Positions 1-7,358 of a DNA stretch of 46,342 nucleotides are shown piece after piece. The first letter of the stretch is position 1; each line of letters opens with the position of its first letter. The stretch is taken from contig JAZRPG010000037.1 of the NCBI GenBank assembly GCA_045649105.1, forward strand, positions 1 to 46,342, written 5' to 3'. The translations under genes were made by a program, and so were the position numbers. Below the pieces are notes generated by a model. The model was given only the letters and a program-made list of their open reading frames with translations, was not told the origin of the DNA and did no database searches. Source of the DNA: JAZRPG01 sp045649105 (GTDB lineage Bacteria; Bacillota; Clostridia; Oscillospirales; JAAYXM01).

Positions 1-630
1 CATGCAGAATACATATTTCGGTCTCATAAGTGCCGGAACCGTAAGCGAAAGCGCATGTGTCGGAACATCAGAAAGCTTTGCAAAGCAGCCGTCATTAACC
101 TGCTGATTGCGGCAGACAAGGTCAAGGTCAACAACCTTAACAAGCTTCGGGTCATTAAAGTCAGCAACAGGTGGGTCATTGAATGCGATGTGTCCGTTCT
201 CACCGATACCCATGCAAACGATGTCTGACGGGTTGTCAGCAAGAAGCTTTGAGTAGCGCTCGCACTCTGCCTCCGGGTCCTTCGCGGAGCAATCGAGGTA
301 ATTTACTGACTTAAACGGAACAAGACCAAAAAGTCTGTCGCGGAGGAAGTTACCAAATCCCTGCGGCGCATCAGCTGAAAGACCTATATATTCGTCCATA
401 TGGAACGCATTGATGCGTGTGAAGTCAATGCTCTTATCATTCTTGAGCGCTTCAAGGAACTCATTCTGCGACGGTGCAGCAGCAAAGATAACATTAATCT
501 CATCCTTCTCTGCGAGAAGCTTTTTAATTGCAGCAGCAGCATCCTCAGCTGCAACCTTACCAAGCTCCGCACGCGATGAACATGACTTTACAAGCAGCTT
601 GTCTACTTTCATTTCTTTAACCTGAGACAT
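1..630 (-). CDS. nagB: NagB-like glucosamine-6-phosphate deaminase (partial)
   Basis: The reading frame starts at an ATG at 630 and runs off the left edge of the window, so only about 210 N-terminal residues are seen. It reads as a glucosamine-6-phosphate deaminase/isomerase family protein, which converts glucosamine-6-phosphate to fructose-6-phosphate and ammonia in the cytoplasm. The visible motifs are FHMDEYIGL near residue 85 and GIGENGHIAFNDPP near residue 150, which hold the catalytic Asp, Glu and His of the family. A TAAGGAG ribosome binding site precedes the start, and a consensus sigma-A promoter lies upstream. Clostridia often carry several NagB paralogues in sugar clusters, so the exact substrate is not certain. 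The C-terminus cannot be checked. Confidence 0.85.
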   Translation of the reverse strand, partial: MSQVKEMKVDKLLVKSCSSRAELGKVAAEDAAAAIKKLLAEKDEINVIFAAAPSQNEFLEALKNDKSIDFTRINAFHMDEYIGLSADAPQGFGNFLRDRLFGLVPFKSVNYLDCSAKDPEAECERYSKLLADNPSDIVCMGIGENGHIAFNDPPVADFNDPKLVKVVDLDLVCRNQQVNDGCFAKLSDVPTHALSLTVPALMRPKYVFCM

Positions 631-666
631 TTAAGTTCAACTCCTTATTAACTTATAATCTACTAT

Positions 667-695
667 ATTTTAAATGCATTGCGCCGGAATGTCAA
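667..695 (-). promoter_or_regulatory. sigma-A promoter of the nagB-like gene
   Basis: On the minus strand TTGACA (690-695) is followed after exactly 17 bp by TAAAAT (667-672). This is a near-consensus vegetative promoter about 35 bp upstream of the start codon at 630. Confidence 0.75.
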
Positions 696-761
696 GAGAA
701 ATCACACACACCGCTGCATTTAATTGCCCAAATTATGTTATAAACTGACTTTCCTCAAAGG

Positions 762-1634
762 CTATATTGCGAAAGCGCCGACAGGAGCCGACAAAAAGAC
801 CGATTCGTATGCCCCTTTAAGCTCACGGCACGCAGCCTCCGCCGCCTTTTTCTCGCCAAACACACCGAACACCGTGCTGCCGCTTCCCGTCATCACCGCA
901 TTCAAGGCGCCTTTTTCAATAAGCAGCCTCTTGATTTTACCTATCTCGCTGCACTCTTTTTCAACAATGCTTTCAAGGACATTGCAGGCTCCGTCCGCAA
1001 TACCGTCTATGTCCCCGCACTCTATCGCGCGAAGCACCGCCTCCGTATCCGGCCGCTTTTCTATCGCGCCGATGTCCAGGTTACCGAACACGCTTTTGGT
1101 CGACATTCCGCGCCGCGGCTTACACAGGACAAAAAAGCACCCCTCAAGCGGCTTTACAGCCGTCAGAATTTCACCTCTGCCCCGCGCAAGCGCCGTCCCT
1201 CCGCAGATGCAAAACGGAACATCCGCACCGACCTTTACACCTACCCTGCAAAGCTCGTCCCGCGAAAGACCTGCATCGTACAGCCGGTTCATGAGCCGCA
1301 AAACAGCCGCTCCGTCAGAGCTCCCGCCGGCAAGACCCGCGCATGACGGAATCCTCTTTTCAATAGCAATGGCAACACCGTCGTTTTTTATGCCCGTTGC
1401 ATCAAAAAATGCCATTGCCGCCTTTACGGCTATGTTTCTCTCGTCATTCGGAAGATAGGCATGATTCGACACAGCGGTAATCCCCGCTCCGCACCCCACT
1501 CGGACTGATACAGAATCATACAGACTCACACTCTGCATAATCATCTCAAGGTCATGATAGCCGTCCGGACGCTTCGCAACCACATCAAGAGTCAGATTGA
1601 TTTTTGCATATGCCTTTTCAAAACCGTGATGCAC
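762..1634 (-). CDS. ispE: 4-diphosphocytidyl-2-C-methyl-D-erythritol kinase
   Basis: IspE phosphorylates CDP-methylerythritol in the non-mevalonate (MEP) route to isoprenoids. The protein (about 290 residues) starts VHHGFEKAYAKINLTLDV, the typical IspE N-terminus, and has the GHMP-kinase ATP loop PSCAGLAGGSSDGAA near residue 100 and a C-terminal MTGSGSTVFGVF motif. I chose the GTG at 1634 because an AGAAGGGGGT ribosome binding site sits 7 nt upstream and the family alignment starts there; a TTG at 1661 would add nine unsupported residues. The gene begins 4 bp after the stop of the DUF362 gene, so the two are co-transcribed. No hairpin terminator is visible after the stop at 762. Confidence 0.93.
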   Translation of the reverse strand: MHHGFEKAYAKINLTLDVVAKRPDGYHDLEMIMQSVSLYDSVSVRVGCGAGITAVSNHAYLPNDERNIAVKAAMAFFDATGIKNDGVAIAIEKRIPSCAGLAGGSSDGAAVLRLMNRLYDAGLSRDELCRVGVKVGADVPFCICGGTALARGRGEILTAVKPLEGCFFVLCKPRRGMSTKSVFGNLDIGAIEKRPDTEAVLRAIECGDIDGIADGACNVLESIVEKECSEIGKIKRLLIEKGALNAVMTGSGSTVFGVFGEKKAAEAACRELKGAYESVFLSAPVGAFAI

Positions 1635-1638
1635 ATCA

Positions 1639-2763
1639 TTACCCCCTTCTGTACTTTGCAAATCTTTTTATATTTATTGCACGCGCAGGGCAAAGCTCCT
1701 GACAGCAATAGCACCTGATGCATTTTCCGTATCCTATCCGCGCTTTTTTATCTGTAATTTGTATCGTGCTCTCAGGGCACGAGCGCGCGCACTCGCCGCA
1801 GCCTATGCATTTTTCCTTATTGACAAGCGGATACGCTGCAAAAATCCGCTCCGCCTTTGCCCTTGCCGCACTCGGAAGAACCCTGAGAAGCGTCCTGTTT
1901 TCGTGCTTATACGGCGGTTTAAACTCCGTTATGAAACCATCAACAGGCGCGCCTGAAAACTCAACATCCGACACAAGTCCGCGACTTTTTGCACATGTAT
2001 GCACATATGATTTTTCAAGGTCAAGCCCCATTATTTTCATAGCCGCAACATCAGCAGCATACGGGCTCAGAGAGCCGATTATCACGCCCGCCTTCTTCGG
2101 CGTTCCGCCTGACGGTCCCGCACCCTCCATACCGACCACACCGTCAATCACGGCAAGGTCCGGACGCACACCCTCGCACAGGTCTACAAGCATCTCGCAA
2201 AATGCCCTCTTATCAGGAAAACGGCTGTGCATTACAGCTTTGTTAAGCCCCGGAATTACACCGAACATATTTTTCACCGCACCGGTGTAATACGTAAAGC
2301 CATGCGTTTTCATCTTCGCGGCAGAGATTATAAATTCCGCCTTCGCGACAGGAGCTATAATGTGAGCCTGTTTTATGCGGACACCATCTTTAAACTCACG
2401 CTCAAACGAAGATGTATCGTAATTAAGCGAAGCTCCGCTCGCCTTTGCGGCGCGATTCATTCCGCACACTGCATAGAGCTTTTCAAGAACTTTCGTGTTA
2501 TACACACCGCCACAGCTATCAGCTATCTCAACCACCGAGCCCGCAGAAATAAATTCCCGCGCAAGCGCAGCTATAACCTCCGGATGAGTGGTCACCGCCT
2601 TATCAGGCGTGCTCGACATAAGGAGATTTGCCTTAATGAGAACGCGCTTTCCGCCGGCAAGCGCCGCCGCTCCGCCAAATGCTTCAAGCATGTTATGTAC
2701 GGCACGGTCTACATTTTCCTTGCTGTAATCATCAGCCTGTGCAAGATAAACGCGATTTTCCAC
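1639..2763 (-). CDS. DUF362 domain protein with C-terminal 2x[4Fe-4S] ferredoxin
   Basis: This 374-residue protein has an N-terminal DUF362 domain (roughly residues 1-280) and a C-terminal bacterial ferredoxin domain with two cluster motifs, CIGCGECARSCP and CIRCYCCQELCP. DUF362 proteins are widespread in anaerobes and have no settled function; the ferredoxin domain implies electron transfer or a structural Fe-S role. The GTG at 2763 is chosen because TAAGGAG lies 7 nt upstream. A longer reading from TTG at 2820 is ruled out because that TTG is the first triplet of the -35 box. It is the first gene of a two-gene operon with ispE. The specific function is unknown. Confidence 0.88.
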   Translation of the reverse strand: MENRVYLAQADDYSKENVDRAVHNMLEAFGGAAALAGGKRVLIKANLLMSSTPDKAVTTHPEVIAALAREFISAGSVVEIADSCGGVYNTKVLEKLYAVCGMNRAAKASGASLNYDTSSFEREFKDGVRIKQAHIIAPVAKAEFIISAAKMKTHGFTYYTGAVKNMFGVIPGLNKAVMHSRFPDKRAFCEMLVDLCEGVRPDLAVIDGVVGMEGAGPSGGTPKKAGVIIGSLSPYAADVAAMKIMGLDLEKSYVHTCAKSRGLVSDVEFSGAPVDGFITEFKPPYKHENRTLLRVLPSAARAKAERIFAAYPLVNKEKCIGCGECARSCPESTIQITDKKARIGYGKCIRCYCCQELCPARAINIKRFAKYRRG

Positions 2764-2791
2764 AAAACCACTCCTTATGACTTTTACAGAT

Positions 2792-2820
2792 ATTATACTA
2801 AACTTCTCTCCCCGTTTCAA
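2792..2820 (-). promoter_or_regulatory. sigma-A promoter of the DUF362-ispE operon
   Basis: On the minus strand TTGAAA (2815-2820), a 17-bp spacer and a perfect TATAAT (2792-2797) lie about 30 bp before the GTG start at 2763. The near-perfect match fixes the transcription start near 2785. Confidence 0.8.
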
Positions 2821-2904
2821 TACATTCCTTATTCTTCATCACCCTTGCAAATTTCCACAATATAGTATAAAATATATATATAACTTTGCGGAGGTATATC
2901 AGTG

Positions 2905-4050
2905 ATGAAAAAAATAAATGTAATGACCGTGTTCGGCACGCGTCCCGAGGCCGTCAAAATGGCTCCGCTCGTAATTGAGCTTTCAAAGCACGAAGAGATA
3001 AACCCGATATGCTGCGTAACGGCACAGCACCGCGAAATGCTCGACTCGGTGCTTGATATATTCAATATAACCCCGGACTTTGACCTGAATATAATGACCG
3101 CAAGGCAGACGCTTTCTACAATAACCACAAAGGCGTTGACCGGGCTTGATGAGCTCTTTTCAAAAATACAGCCTGATATTGTGCTCGTACACGGAGACAC
3201 CTCCACCGCCTTCGTAAGCGCGCTCGCCTCATTCTATCACAAAATCCCCGTCGGACATGTTGAGGCAGGGCTTCGCTCATTTGATAAATACTCACCATTC
3301 CCCGAGGAGATGAACAGAAAGCTTATCGGAAGCATTGCTGACTTAAACTTCTGCCCGACTACGGCAAACGCAGAAAATTTGAGGCGCGAAGGAATCACCG
3401 AAGGCATATTCATTACGGGAAACACCGTAATCGATGCGCTCAAGTACACAGTCTCTGAAAATTACACCTTCCGCGACAAAAAGCTCGCAGCAATAGACTT
3501 TAACAGCTACCGCACCATACTTATGACAGCACACAGACGCGAAAACTACGGTCAGCCCATGCGCGACATAATGTTTGCCGTGCGTGACATTGTCGAGTCA
3601 CACCCTGATGTACAGGTTATATACCCGGTACACATGAGTCCTGCTGTCCGTGAAACCGTCTTTGAAATTCTCGGAGATGTGCCGCGTGTTCACCTTCTCG
3701 ATCCGATTGATGTTGACGATATGCATAATCTTATGGCACGTGCACATTTTATACTTACAGACTCGGGCGGACTTCAGGAGGAGGCTCCCTCCCTCGGAAA
3801 ACCCGTCCTTGTTATGCGCCGCGAGACAGAGCGCCCCGAGGCAGTAGCAGCAGGCACAGTCAAGATTGCAGGCGTATCGCGCGAGGTTATCCGCACTATG
3901 GCATGTGAGCTTCTCGACAATGAAGAGGCATATAAAAAAATGGCACATGCCGTCAACCCATATGGCGACGGCAGTGCTTCAAAACGCATTGTAGACGCTA
4001 TTATCTGGAAACTCAGCGGCATCGGCGAGCGTCCTTCTGATTTCTGCTGA
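2905..4050 (+). CDS. wecB: UDP-N-acetylglucosamine 2-epimerase (non-hydrolysing)
   Basis: The enzyme interconverts UDP-GlcNAc and UDP-ManNAc for wall teichoic acid or other surface glycans. The sequence has the family hallmarks: KINVMTVFGTRPEAVKMAPL at the N-terminus, VHGDTSTAF, HVEAGLRS, the FPEEMNR segment, ILMTAHRREN, and ILTDSGGLQEEAPSLGKPVLVMRRETERPEA near residue 300. Length (about 381 residues) is normal. GGAGG at 2890-2894 serves either GTG 2902 (7 nt) or ATG 2905 (10 nt); I use the ATG. It is followed after 56 bp by a membrane-anchored LolA-like protein on the same strand. The name mnaA is equally used in Firmicutes. Confidence 0.95.
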   Translation: MKKINVMTVFGTRPEAVKMAPLVIELSKHEEINPICCVTAQHREMLDSVLDIFNITPDFDLNIMTARQTLSTITTKALTGLDELFSKIQPDIVLVHGDTSTAFVSALASFYHKIPVGHVEAGLRSFDKYSPFPEEMNRKLIGSIADLNFCPTTANAENLRREGITEGIFITGNTVIDALKYTVSENYTFRDKKLAAIDFNSYRTILMTAHRRENYGQPMRDIMFAVRDIVESHPDVQVIYPVHMSPAVRETVFEILGDVPRVHLLDPIDVDDMHNLMARAHFILTDSGGLQEEAPSLGKPVLVMRRETERPEAVAAGTVKIAGVSREVIRTMACELLDNEEAYKKMAHAVNPYGDGSASKRIVDAIIWKLSGIGERPSDFC

Positions 4051-4106
4051 CTTTCCAAACCATTTATGTAACCATGCTCTCGTTTAAACAGAGGGAGGTA
4101 AAACGA

Positions 4107-4862
4107 ATGAAGCTTCAAAATAATAAGCACTTTTCACTCTCCCTTATTTTTATCGGAGTTCTTGCGGTGCTTCTTCTGCTGTTTTTTATCCCCGACATGG
4201 GCACCACACTTATAAATACCGTTCCCGAATTCCCGCCGCGGGCAGAGGATATTGCACAGGCCCCGCCTGCAGCGCTGAACCTCGTATCCGTCGATAAAGC
4301 AAATGTCAAGAATGTCGTTGCCGCAATGGCAAGACCCTCTGAATATTATTCCGAGACGCAAAGCGTCCTGTCGCACAAGGGCGGCAGCGCAACATATACA
4401 AGGCGCACATGGGTAAAAAACGGCTGGACGCGGATTGATATAATGAACGCCTCAAACATCTCGCCGTCGATGCACTATCTCTACGGTGGCGGCGATGTGT
4501 ACATCTGGCGTCCGTATGACAGAAACTATTACAAAACCAAAGAGGGTTCACAAAGCGCTGACGACTCCGGGATGATGATGACTTATGAGGATATCATCTC
4601 TGCCGAAGATAAGGATATCATAACGGCGCAGTACACCCGGTACGACGGACTGCAGTGTATATATGCCGAGATTCGGGACCCTCTTTTTTCCTACACCGAG
4701 CGCTACTGGATTTCTTCTTCGACAGGGCTTCTCGTCTATGGTCAGACACTTGACGAGGCCGGCTCTGTAATATACACGATTTCGTCCACAAGGACAGAGG
4801 TCTCTCCGCAAAGCTCGGAACACTTCATCCTGCCTGACGGAACAAGAATTTTTGAAAGCTAA
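4107..4862 (+). CDS. Membrane-anchored LolA/RseB-like extracytoplasmic protein
   Basis: I do not recognise a named family with certainty. The protein (about 251 residues) has one N-terminal membrane segment (SLIFIGVLAVLLLLFFI, near residues 10-27) and a secreted domain. Within it, TRRTWVKNGWTRIDIMN, DVYIWRPYDRNYYK and SYTERYWISSSTGLLVYGQTL read like the beta-strand pattern of LolA/RseB-fold lipid-binding domains. The ATG at 4107 follows GGGAGG by 8 nt; an earlier ATG at 4074 lacks a ribosome binding site. The stop overlaps the stop of the convergent small gene by 4 bp. A role in envelope stress sensing or lipid handling is only inferred from the fold resemblance. Confidence 0.7.
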   Translation: MKLQNNKHFSLSLIFIGVLAVLLLLFFIPDMGTTLINTVPEFPPRAEDIAQAPPAALNLVSVDKANVKNVVAAMARPSEYYSETQSVLSHKGGSATYTRRTWVKNGWTRIDIMNASNISPSMHYLYGGGDVYIWRPYDRNYYKTKEGSQSADDSGMMMTYEDIISAEDKDIITAQYTRYDGLQCIYAEIRDPLFSYTERYWISSSTGLLVYGQTLDEAGSVIYTISSTRTEVSPQSSEHFILPDGTRIFES

Positions 4863-5122
4863 ATCCCGAAAATAAATGCCATTGCAATAATTATTATGCG
4901 TTCCTCATCGTCAACATCTATGAGAATGAGGAGCAGAAGCACTATCGGAATAATCCCCATTTCATTTATATTAAGCCCGTTAAAAAGACGCCGAAGGTCA
5001 AACTTCTCACTATGGGACGCTTTGACCTCGGTTTTTTTTATTTCTTCACGCGGCGAATCATCAACTGCTCTGTAAAGCTCATCAAACGCACTGCGCTCGT
5101 CCTCCAGATACCTGTTATACAT
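4859..5122 (-). CDS. Small conserved-looking protein with C-terminal hydrophobic hairpin
   Basis: This 87-residue protein has a charged N-terminal half and a C-terminal pair of very hydrophobic stretches, IIPIVLLLLILI and RIIIIAMAFIFGI, separated by the acidic turn DVDDEE. This suggests a short membrane hairpin or membrane-associated segment. AGGAGG lies directly before the ATG at 5122. It is the last gene of a three-gene minus-strand cluster (5845, 5532, 5122 starts) with 32-34 bp gaps. I do not recognise a function. Confidence 0.7.
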   Translation of the reverse strand: MYNRYLEDERSAFDELYRAVDDSPREEIKKTEVKASHSEKFDLRRLFNGLNINEMGIIPIVLLLLILIDVDDEERIIIIAMAFIFGI

Positions 5123-5154
5123 AGCCTCCTCCTTTTACATGACTATATATGCAA

Positions 5155-5532
5155 CTATTTAAGAAAGTTTCCGAATGCACTTTTTGCAACATGTGCAAGC
5201 TTAACTATGTGTATCGCCTTATCTACGTGCGCGCCGTCCTCGCTTTTCAGATACGGGCGCAAGGCATTAAGGAGCTTTACCCGTCTGTCGTCACTTGCGT
5301 TATAGTCCTTTAAAAGCTCCACAATCATAGACATCATCTGCGGGTCAAGCCCGCCCGGCACAGACCCCGTCTGAGGAAGGCTCAGAAGCTTCTGCTCCTT
5401 TCCCTCCTGCGGTGCGGGCTCCTCCTTATTCTCCCCGCTTTCTCCTCCAAGCATTTTTACAACATCCATTATTTTGCTCATGCTCTCCGGCGACGACATA
5501 AAGTTCTCTATTATATTTTCAAGCTCTGCCAT
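5155..5532 (-). CDS. Hypothetical helical protein, middle gene of small-protein cluster
   Basis: The protein is about 125 residues and mostly helical. The N-terminal part contains FMSSPESMSKIMDVVKMLGG; a low-complexity E/P/Q linker follows near residues 35-55; the C-terminal part has LNALRPYLKSEDGAHVDKAIHIVKLAHVAKSAF. No membrane segment or signal peptide is visible. The ATG at 5532 is preceded by GGGAGG at 8 nt; the TTG two codons upstream is too close to the ribosome binding site. It lies between two other small unknown genes. Its N-terminal segment resembles in composition the middle of the upstream gene product, so the two may be distant relatives. Function unknown. Confidence 0.7.
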   Translation of the reverse strand: MAELENIIENFMSSPESMSKIMDVVKMLGGESGENKEEPAPQEGKEQKLLSLPQTGSVPGGLDPQMMSMIVELLKDYNASDDRRVKLLNALRPYLKSEDGAHVDKAIHIVKLAHVAKSAFGNFLK

Positions 5533-5566
5533 TTGCAAAACCTCCCATCTTACTGCATCCGCTTTG

Positions 5567-5845
5567 CTATTTCGTCGCCTCCGTTATCTGAGAAAGCACT
5601 TCAGCGCCGTCCTTTGTAGACGATATTGCAGATATTATGTCACGGACACCTCCGAGGTCACCTTTCTTTGCCGAATTCGCAGCGTTTTTAACCCTCGCAC
5701 CGCCGTCTGACAAAAGCGACGCGAGCACTTTTTTCCCACTGTCCGTCGCAAGAATCTGCATAAGTTTATCAATGCCTATGCCTGAATTGCCGCCGTTTGC
5801 CGCATCGGCAAGAGTTTTTGCAAGAGCTTCTAAATCTTTACCCAT
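5567..5845 (-). CDS. Hypothetical small helical protein, first gene of small-protein cluster
   Basis: This 92-residue protein reads LEALAKTLADAANGG, then DKLMQILATDSGKKVLASLLSDGGA and DIISAISSTKDGAEVLSQI. It is rich in short amphipathic helices with glycine breaks and has no signal or membrane segment. The ATG at 5845 follows CGGAGGTG by about 7 nt. It is first in a minus-strand cluster with the genes starting at 5532 and 5122. A strong terminator upstream (5911-5953) separates it from hslO, so it needs its own promoter; I see no good sigma-A promoter, only a CATAAAAT element at 5880-5887. Function unknown. Confidence 0.7.
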   Translation of the reverse strand: MGKDLEALAKTLADAANGGNSGIGIDKLMQILATDSGKKVLASLLSDGGARVKNAANSAKKGDLGGVRDIISAISSTKDGAEVLSQITEATK

Positions 5846-5910
5846 AACAAAGCACCTCCGAAATAAATTCATCTGTGACATTTTATGCGGCACATCTCTC
5901 TTTTGTGCAT

Positions 5911-5953
5911 AAAAAAAAGAAACCGGACCCTTCTATGTGTCCGATTTCTTTTC
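5911..5953 (-). terminator. Rho-independent terminator of yerC-hslO
   Basis: Read on the minus strand, a 13-bp stem (AAAGAAATCGGAC paired with GTCCGGTTTCTTT, one G-U pair) with a short loop is followed by a run of T. It lies 60 bp after the hslO stop. Confidence 0.85.
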
Positions 5954-6012
5954 ATTATACAGTTATAAAAGAGCTGAGTGCTTATTCGTTCTTCCCGCTC
6001 TTTATACGAAGC

Positions 6013-6894
6013 TTATTCCATTTCCTTCAACATCTTGCGAAGCTCATCTTCGCCGAAAGCGTATTTCTTATCACAGAATTGGCATGATACCTCAGCCTTG
6101 CCGTCCTCCTCGCAAATCTCAGAAAGCGCTTCACGCCCTATTGATGTAAGAACGCTCTGTGTCCTCTCCCTCGAGCAGGTGCACTTATATTTAACCTCAT
6201 ACTCATCAAGCACCTCTATTTCAAAGCCCGCAAGTGTTTCCTTTAAAATATCCTCAAGCGACATTCCGTCATCAAGGCATTCCGTGACAGCTCTCGCCTT
6301 TTTCATGCACGCTTCAAGCTTGTCAATCTCATCATCATAAACACCCGGAAGAAGCTGCACGATATACCCGCCTGCCGCGCGGATGCTGTAATCCCGGTCG
6401 ACAAGAACACCGAGCGCGCAGACCGACGGCACCTGTTCACTCGCTGCGAGATACGCCGTGACATCTTCAGCAATTTCACCGCTTATGAGCTGTGCCCTTC
6501 CTATATATGGCTCCTTCAGCCCGAGGTCCTTTATAACGCTTATGCTGCCGTCTTTTCCCACTCCGCCCGAAACATCAATCTTTCCGTCTGAGCGCACAGG
6601 AAGATCAGCATACGGGTTTTGGCAGTATCCGCGGACATTGCCCTCACTGTCCGACACGGCAATAATCGTTCCCACAGGCCCGTCTCCGTCTATTCTGAGA
6701 GTCAGGGAATTATCCTCCCCCTTGAGATCATTACCAAGCATTGATGCCGCAAGCAGAGTCCTGCCGAGAGCCGCCGCCGTCAGCGGTGTAAGATTTTTAA
6801 TCTTCACAGCCTCGTTTACCATATCTCTTCCGCTTATTGCAGATATTTTCACCGCGCCGTCACACGTGACTGCACGAATTATTCTGTCGCCCAT
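6013..6894 (-). CDS. hslO: Redox-regulated chaperone Hsp33
   Basis: Hsp33 is a cytoplasmic holdase activated by oxidative unfolding. The 293-residue protein has the Hsp33 N-terminal fold (MGDRIIRAVTCDGAVKISA, then LLPGVYDDEIDKLE near residue 160) and the four zinc-binding cysteines as CTC near residue 239 and CQFC near residue 273. The redox switch is therefore intact. The ATG at 6894 has an AGGAGG ribosome binding site. It begins 9 bp after the yerC stop, so the two are one operon, ended by the terminator at 5911-5953. Confidence 0.95.
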   Translation of the reverse strand: MGDRIIRAVTCDGAVKISAISGRDMVNEAVKIKNLTPLTAAALGRTLLAASMLGNDLKGEDNSLTLRIDGDGPVGTIIAVSDSEGNVRGYCQNPYADLPVRSDGKIDVSGGVGKDGSISVIKDLGLKEPYIGRAQLISGEIAEDVTAYLAASEQVPSVCALGVLVDRDYSIRAAGGYIVQLLPGVYDDEIDKLEACMKKARAVTECLDDGMSLEDILKETLAGFEIEVLDEYEVKYKCTCSRERTQSVLTSIGREALSEICEEDGKAEVSCQFCDKKYAFGEDELRKMLKEME

Positions 6895-6903
6895 ATGAGC
6901 CTC

Positions 6904-7197
6904 CTACTTTTTTCTTGCGCATCGGGCAAGTATTGTCTTATATCCGTCACTTCCGTATTCAAAGCATCTGTTGACACGGCTGATTGTCGCCGTGCTGGCG
7001 CCTGTCTCCTTGACAATTTCGGTGTAGAGCTTTCCCTCGTCAAGCATCTCTGCCACGCGGTATCTCTGAACCATTGACTGAAGCTCCTTTATCGTGCATA
7101 AATCTTCAAAAAACGCCTCGCACTCCTCGCTGTTCTTTATAGCAAGAATAGCCTCAAAAAACGCTTTAGAGTGTATATCATCAAATTTCGCCGCCAT
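6904..7197 (-). CDS. yerC: YerC/YecD family TrpR-like transcriptional regulator
   Basis: This 97-residue protein belongs to the YerC/YecD family, related to the Trp repressor fold. The family signature is clear: EAILAIKNSEECEAFFEDLCTIKELQSMVQR, then the helix-turn-helix TEIVKETGASTATISRVNRC. Such proteins are DNA binding, but the regulated genes are generally not known. The ATG at 7197 follows GGAGGGGTG. It is the promoter-proximal gene of the yerC-hslO pair. Confidence 0.9.
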   Translation of the reverse strand: MAAKFDDIHSKAFFEAILAIKNSEECEAFFEDLCTIKELQSMVQRYRVAEMLDEGKLYTEIVKETGASTATISRVNRCFEYGSDGYKTILARCARKK

Positions 7198-7232
7198 TTC
7201 TCACCCCTCCAATCACACTCTGTTACTTTATT

Positions 7233-7261
7233 ATCTTAACATATTACTCTATAAAAGTAAA
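7233..7261 (-). promoter_or_regulatory. Possible sigma-A promoter of yerC-hslO
   Basis: On the minus strand TTTACT (7256-7261), 17 bp, TAAGAT (7233-7238) precede yerC. The -10 matches consensus at 4 of 6 positions, so this is tentative. The divergent MacA-like gene has an extended -10 candidate (TGATAGAAT, 7318-7326) nearby. Confidence 0.4.
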
Positions 7262-7358
7262 GCGTGTTTTTGTTTACAAATATTTAATTGTTTTTACACA
7301 TGTCAGCAACAAAAGCATGATAGAATAACAATATGATTTTTAAAATGGAGGTATTTAC

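Noticed and set aside
724..1458. Long plus-strand open frame opposite ispE
   Set aside because: It is the antisense shadow of ispE, which has clear family motifs, and it has no ribosome binding site or recognisable domain.
2764..2820. Extended N-terminus of the DUF362 protein from TTG at 2820
   Set aside because: That TTG is part of the -35 box of a near-consensus promoter; translation must start downstream at the GTG at 2763.
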